NCBI GenBank assembly: GCA_020026355.1
Contig: JAHHQP010000012.1
Location: 1 to 51,679, forward strand
DNA: 51,679 nucleotides
Origin: Bacteroidales bacterium
GTDB lineage: Bacteria > Bacteroidota > Bacteroidia > Bacteroidales > UBA932
Direction: 5' to 3'
Under the pieces are notes generated by a model, which did no database searches, was not told the origin of the DNA, and was given only the letters and a program-made list of their open reading frames with translations. Each line of letters opens with the position of its first letter. Within the stretch, counting starts at the first letter, position 1. The position numbers and the translations under genes were made by a program. Shown piece by piece: positions 51,009 to 51,679 of this stretch.

Positions 51009-51679
51009 ATGGAGAGTGTTAACATTAAAGAACTCAATGAGCGGATTCAGAGAGAAAGTTCCTTTGTGGACATTCTGACGATGGAGATGAACAAGGTCAT
51101 CGTGGGCCAGAAACATCTGGTGGAAAACCTGCTGATCGGTCTTCTCGCAGACGGACACATTCTTCTGGAAGGTGTACCTGGATTGGCGAAGACATTGGCT
51201 ATCAATACATTGGCTTCTGCTGTGGACGCGAAGTTCAACCGTATCCAGTTCACTCCGGACTTGCTGCCGGCCGATCTGATCGGTACCCTGATCTATTCCC
51301 AGAAGAGCGAGCAGTTCCAGATCAAGAAAGGTCCGGTGTTCGCGAATTTCGTGCTGGCGGATGAGATCAACCGTTCTCCTGCCAAGGTGCAGTCCGCCTT
51401 GCTCGAGGCCATGCAGGAACGTCAGGTGACCATCGGAGACGAGACTTTCGCCCTTCCGCAGCCGTTCCTGGTGATGGCGACCCAGAACCCGATCGAGCAG
51501 GAAGGTACCTATCCGCTTCCGGAGGCTCAGCTGGACCGTTTCATGCTGAAAGTGGTCGTCACCTATCCTGAAAAGGAGGAGGAGCGTATGATCGTCCGCA
51601 TGAACAATACCGGTGAATTCCCGAAGGCTTCCGCCGTCCTCAAGCCGGAAGACATCGTCAGGGCCAGAGAGGTGGTCCG
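51009..51679 (+). CDS. MoxR-family AAA+ ATPase, 5' part (cut by right edge)
   Basis: An open frame starts at ATG 51009 and continues to the window end, giving 223 codons of an expected roughly 320-330. Walker A is GVPGLAKT (residues 55-62), Walker B with sensor region is NFVLADEINRSPAK (113-126), sensor 1 is ATQNP (N160), and an arginine-finger candidate lies in QLDRF (R178). MoxR proteins act as chaperone-like ATPases, often next to DUF58 and VWA-domain genes of the Bacteroidota aerotolerance (bat) cluster; those genes would lie just to the right and cannot be seen. Confidence 0.93.
   Translation, partial: MESVNIKELNERIQRESSFVDILTMEMNKVIVGQKHLVENLLIGLLADGHILLEGVPGLAKTLAINTLASAVDAKFNRIQFTPDLLPADLIGTLIYSQKSEQFQIKKGPVFANFVLADEINRSPAKVQSALLEAMQERQVTIGDETFALPQPFLVMATQNPIEQEGTYPLPEAQLDRFMLKVVVTYPEKEEERMIVRMNNTGEFPKASAVLKPEDIVRAREVV

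Overview
The window looks like chromosomal DNA from a member of the Bacteroidota, most likely order Bacteroidales. Three things point there. Upstream regions repeatedly carry the Bacteroidota-type promoter, a -33 TTTG followed 19-21 nt later by TAnnTTTG, and most start codons sit behind A-rich leaders without a clear Shine-Dalgarno. The gene families are typical (clostridial/Bacteroidota-type PurL, pseudouridine synthase with a long disordered N-terminus, topoisomerase IV subunit A, adenosine-kinase-like PfkB protein). The gene order around tuf-secE-nusG-rplKAJL-rpoBC fits too. I cannot name a genus. No rRNA, CRISPR array, phage, insertion sequence or defence island was seen. This is mostly a core-genome window.

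Layout. 1-190 (-): 5' part of an unrecognised gene running off the left edge, with a repeat-bearing AT-rich leader. 505-701 (-): a self-contained tRNA-Arg(TCT) unit with promoter and perfect-palindrome terminator. 718-3248 (-): adenosine kinase-like PfkB, a small Bacteroidota protein and a DUF368/PopT polyprenyl-phosphate transporter, overlapping or nearly so. 3364-4359 (+): flippase-like membrane protein. 4415-6736 (-): cysS-xth. 6976-17501 (+): purine operon purE-purL-purF-purM-purH-purD-folD, with a strong promoter, two internal hairpins and a final bidirectional terminator. 17606-20438 (-): two tandem MFSD1-like MFS transporters separated by a terminator-like hairpin. 20573-22486 (+): dxs.

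22475-35467 (+): the translation/transcription super-operon: tRNA-Thr(TGT), Tyr, Gly, Thr(GGT), tuf, tRNA-Trp, secE, nusG, rplK, rplA, rplJ, rplL, rpoB, rpoC. It has hairpins after tuf and between rplL and rpoB, and a strong terminator after rpoC. 35471-40597 (-): lysS, TrmH-family methyltransferase, aroE, ssb, purA. 40720-42459 (+): recJ. 42456-50082 (-): exbB-exbD-tonB-rluB-era-parC-aroK, closely spaced. 50167-50946 (-): truA. 51009-51679 (+): start of a MoxR AAA+ ATPase cut by the right edge.

How the parts work together: purE-D plus folD carry out most of de novo IMP synthesis and supply a folate one-carbon unit; purA, elsewhere in the window, takes IMP towards AMP. The tuf-rpoC block is the elongation/transcription core. 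ExbB-ExbD-TonB energises outer-membrane transport. AroE and AroK are two shikimate-pathway steps. No clear undescribed system is present. The most unusual items are the unrecognised edge gene with its triple TTGGAAAA repeat, the long structured hairpin between purE and purL, the acceptor-stem mismatch in tRNA-Thr(GGT), the Gly at the usual acidic quinolone-contact position of ParC, and the RSFG/GKPGF-repeat tail of RluB.
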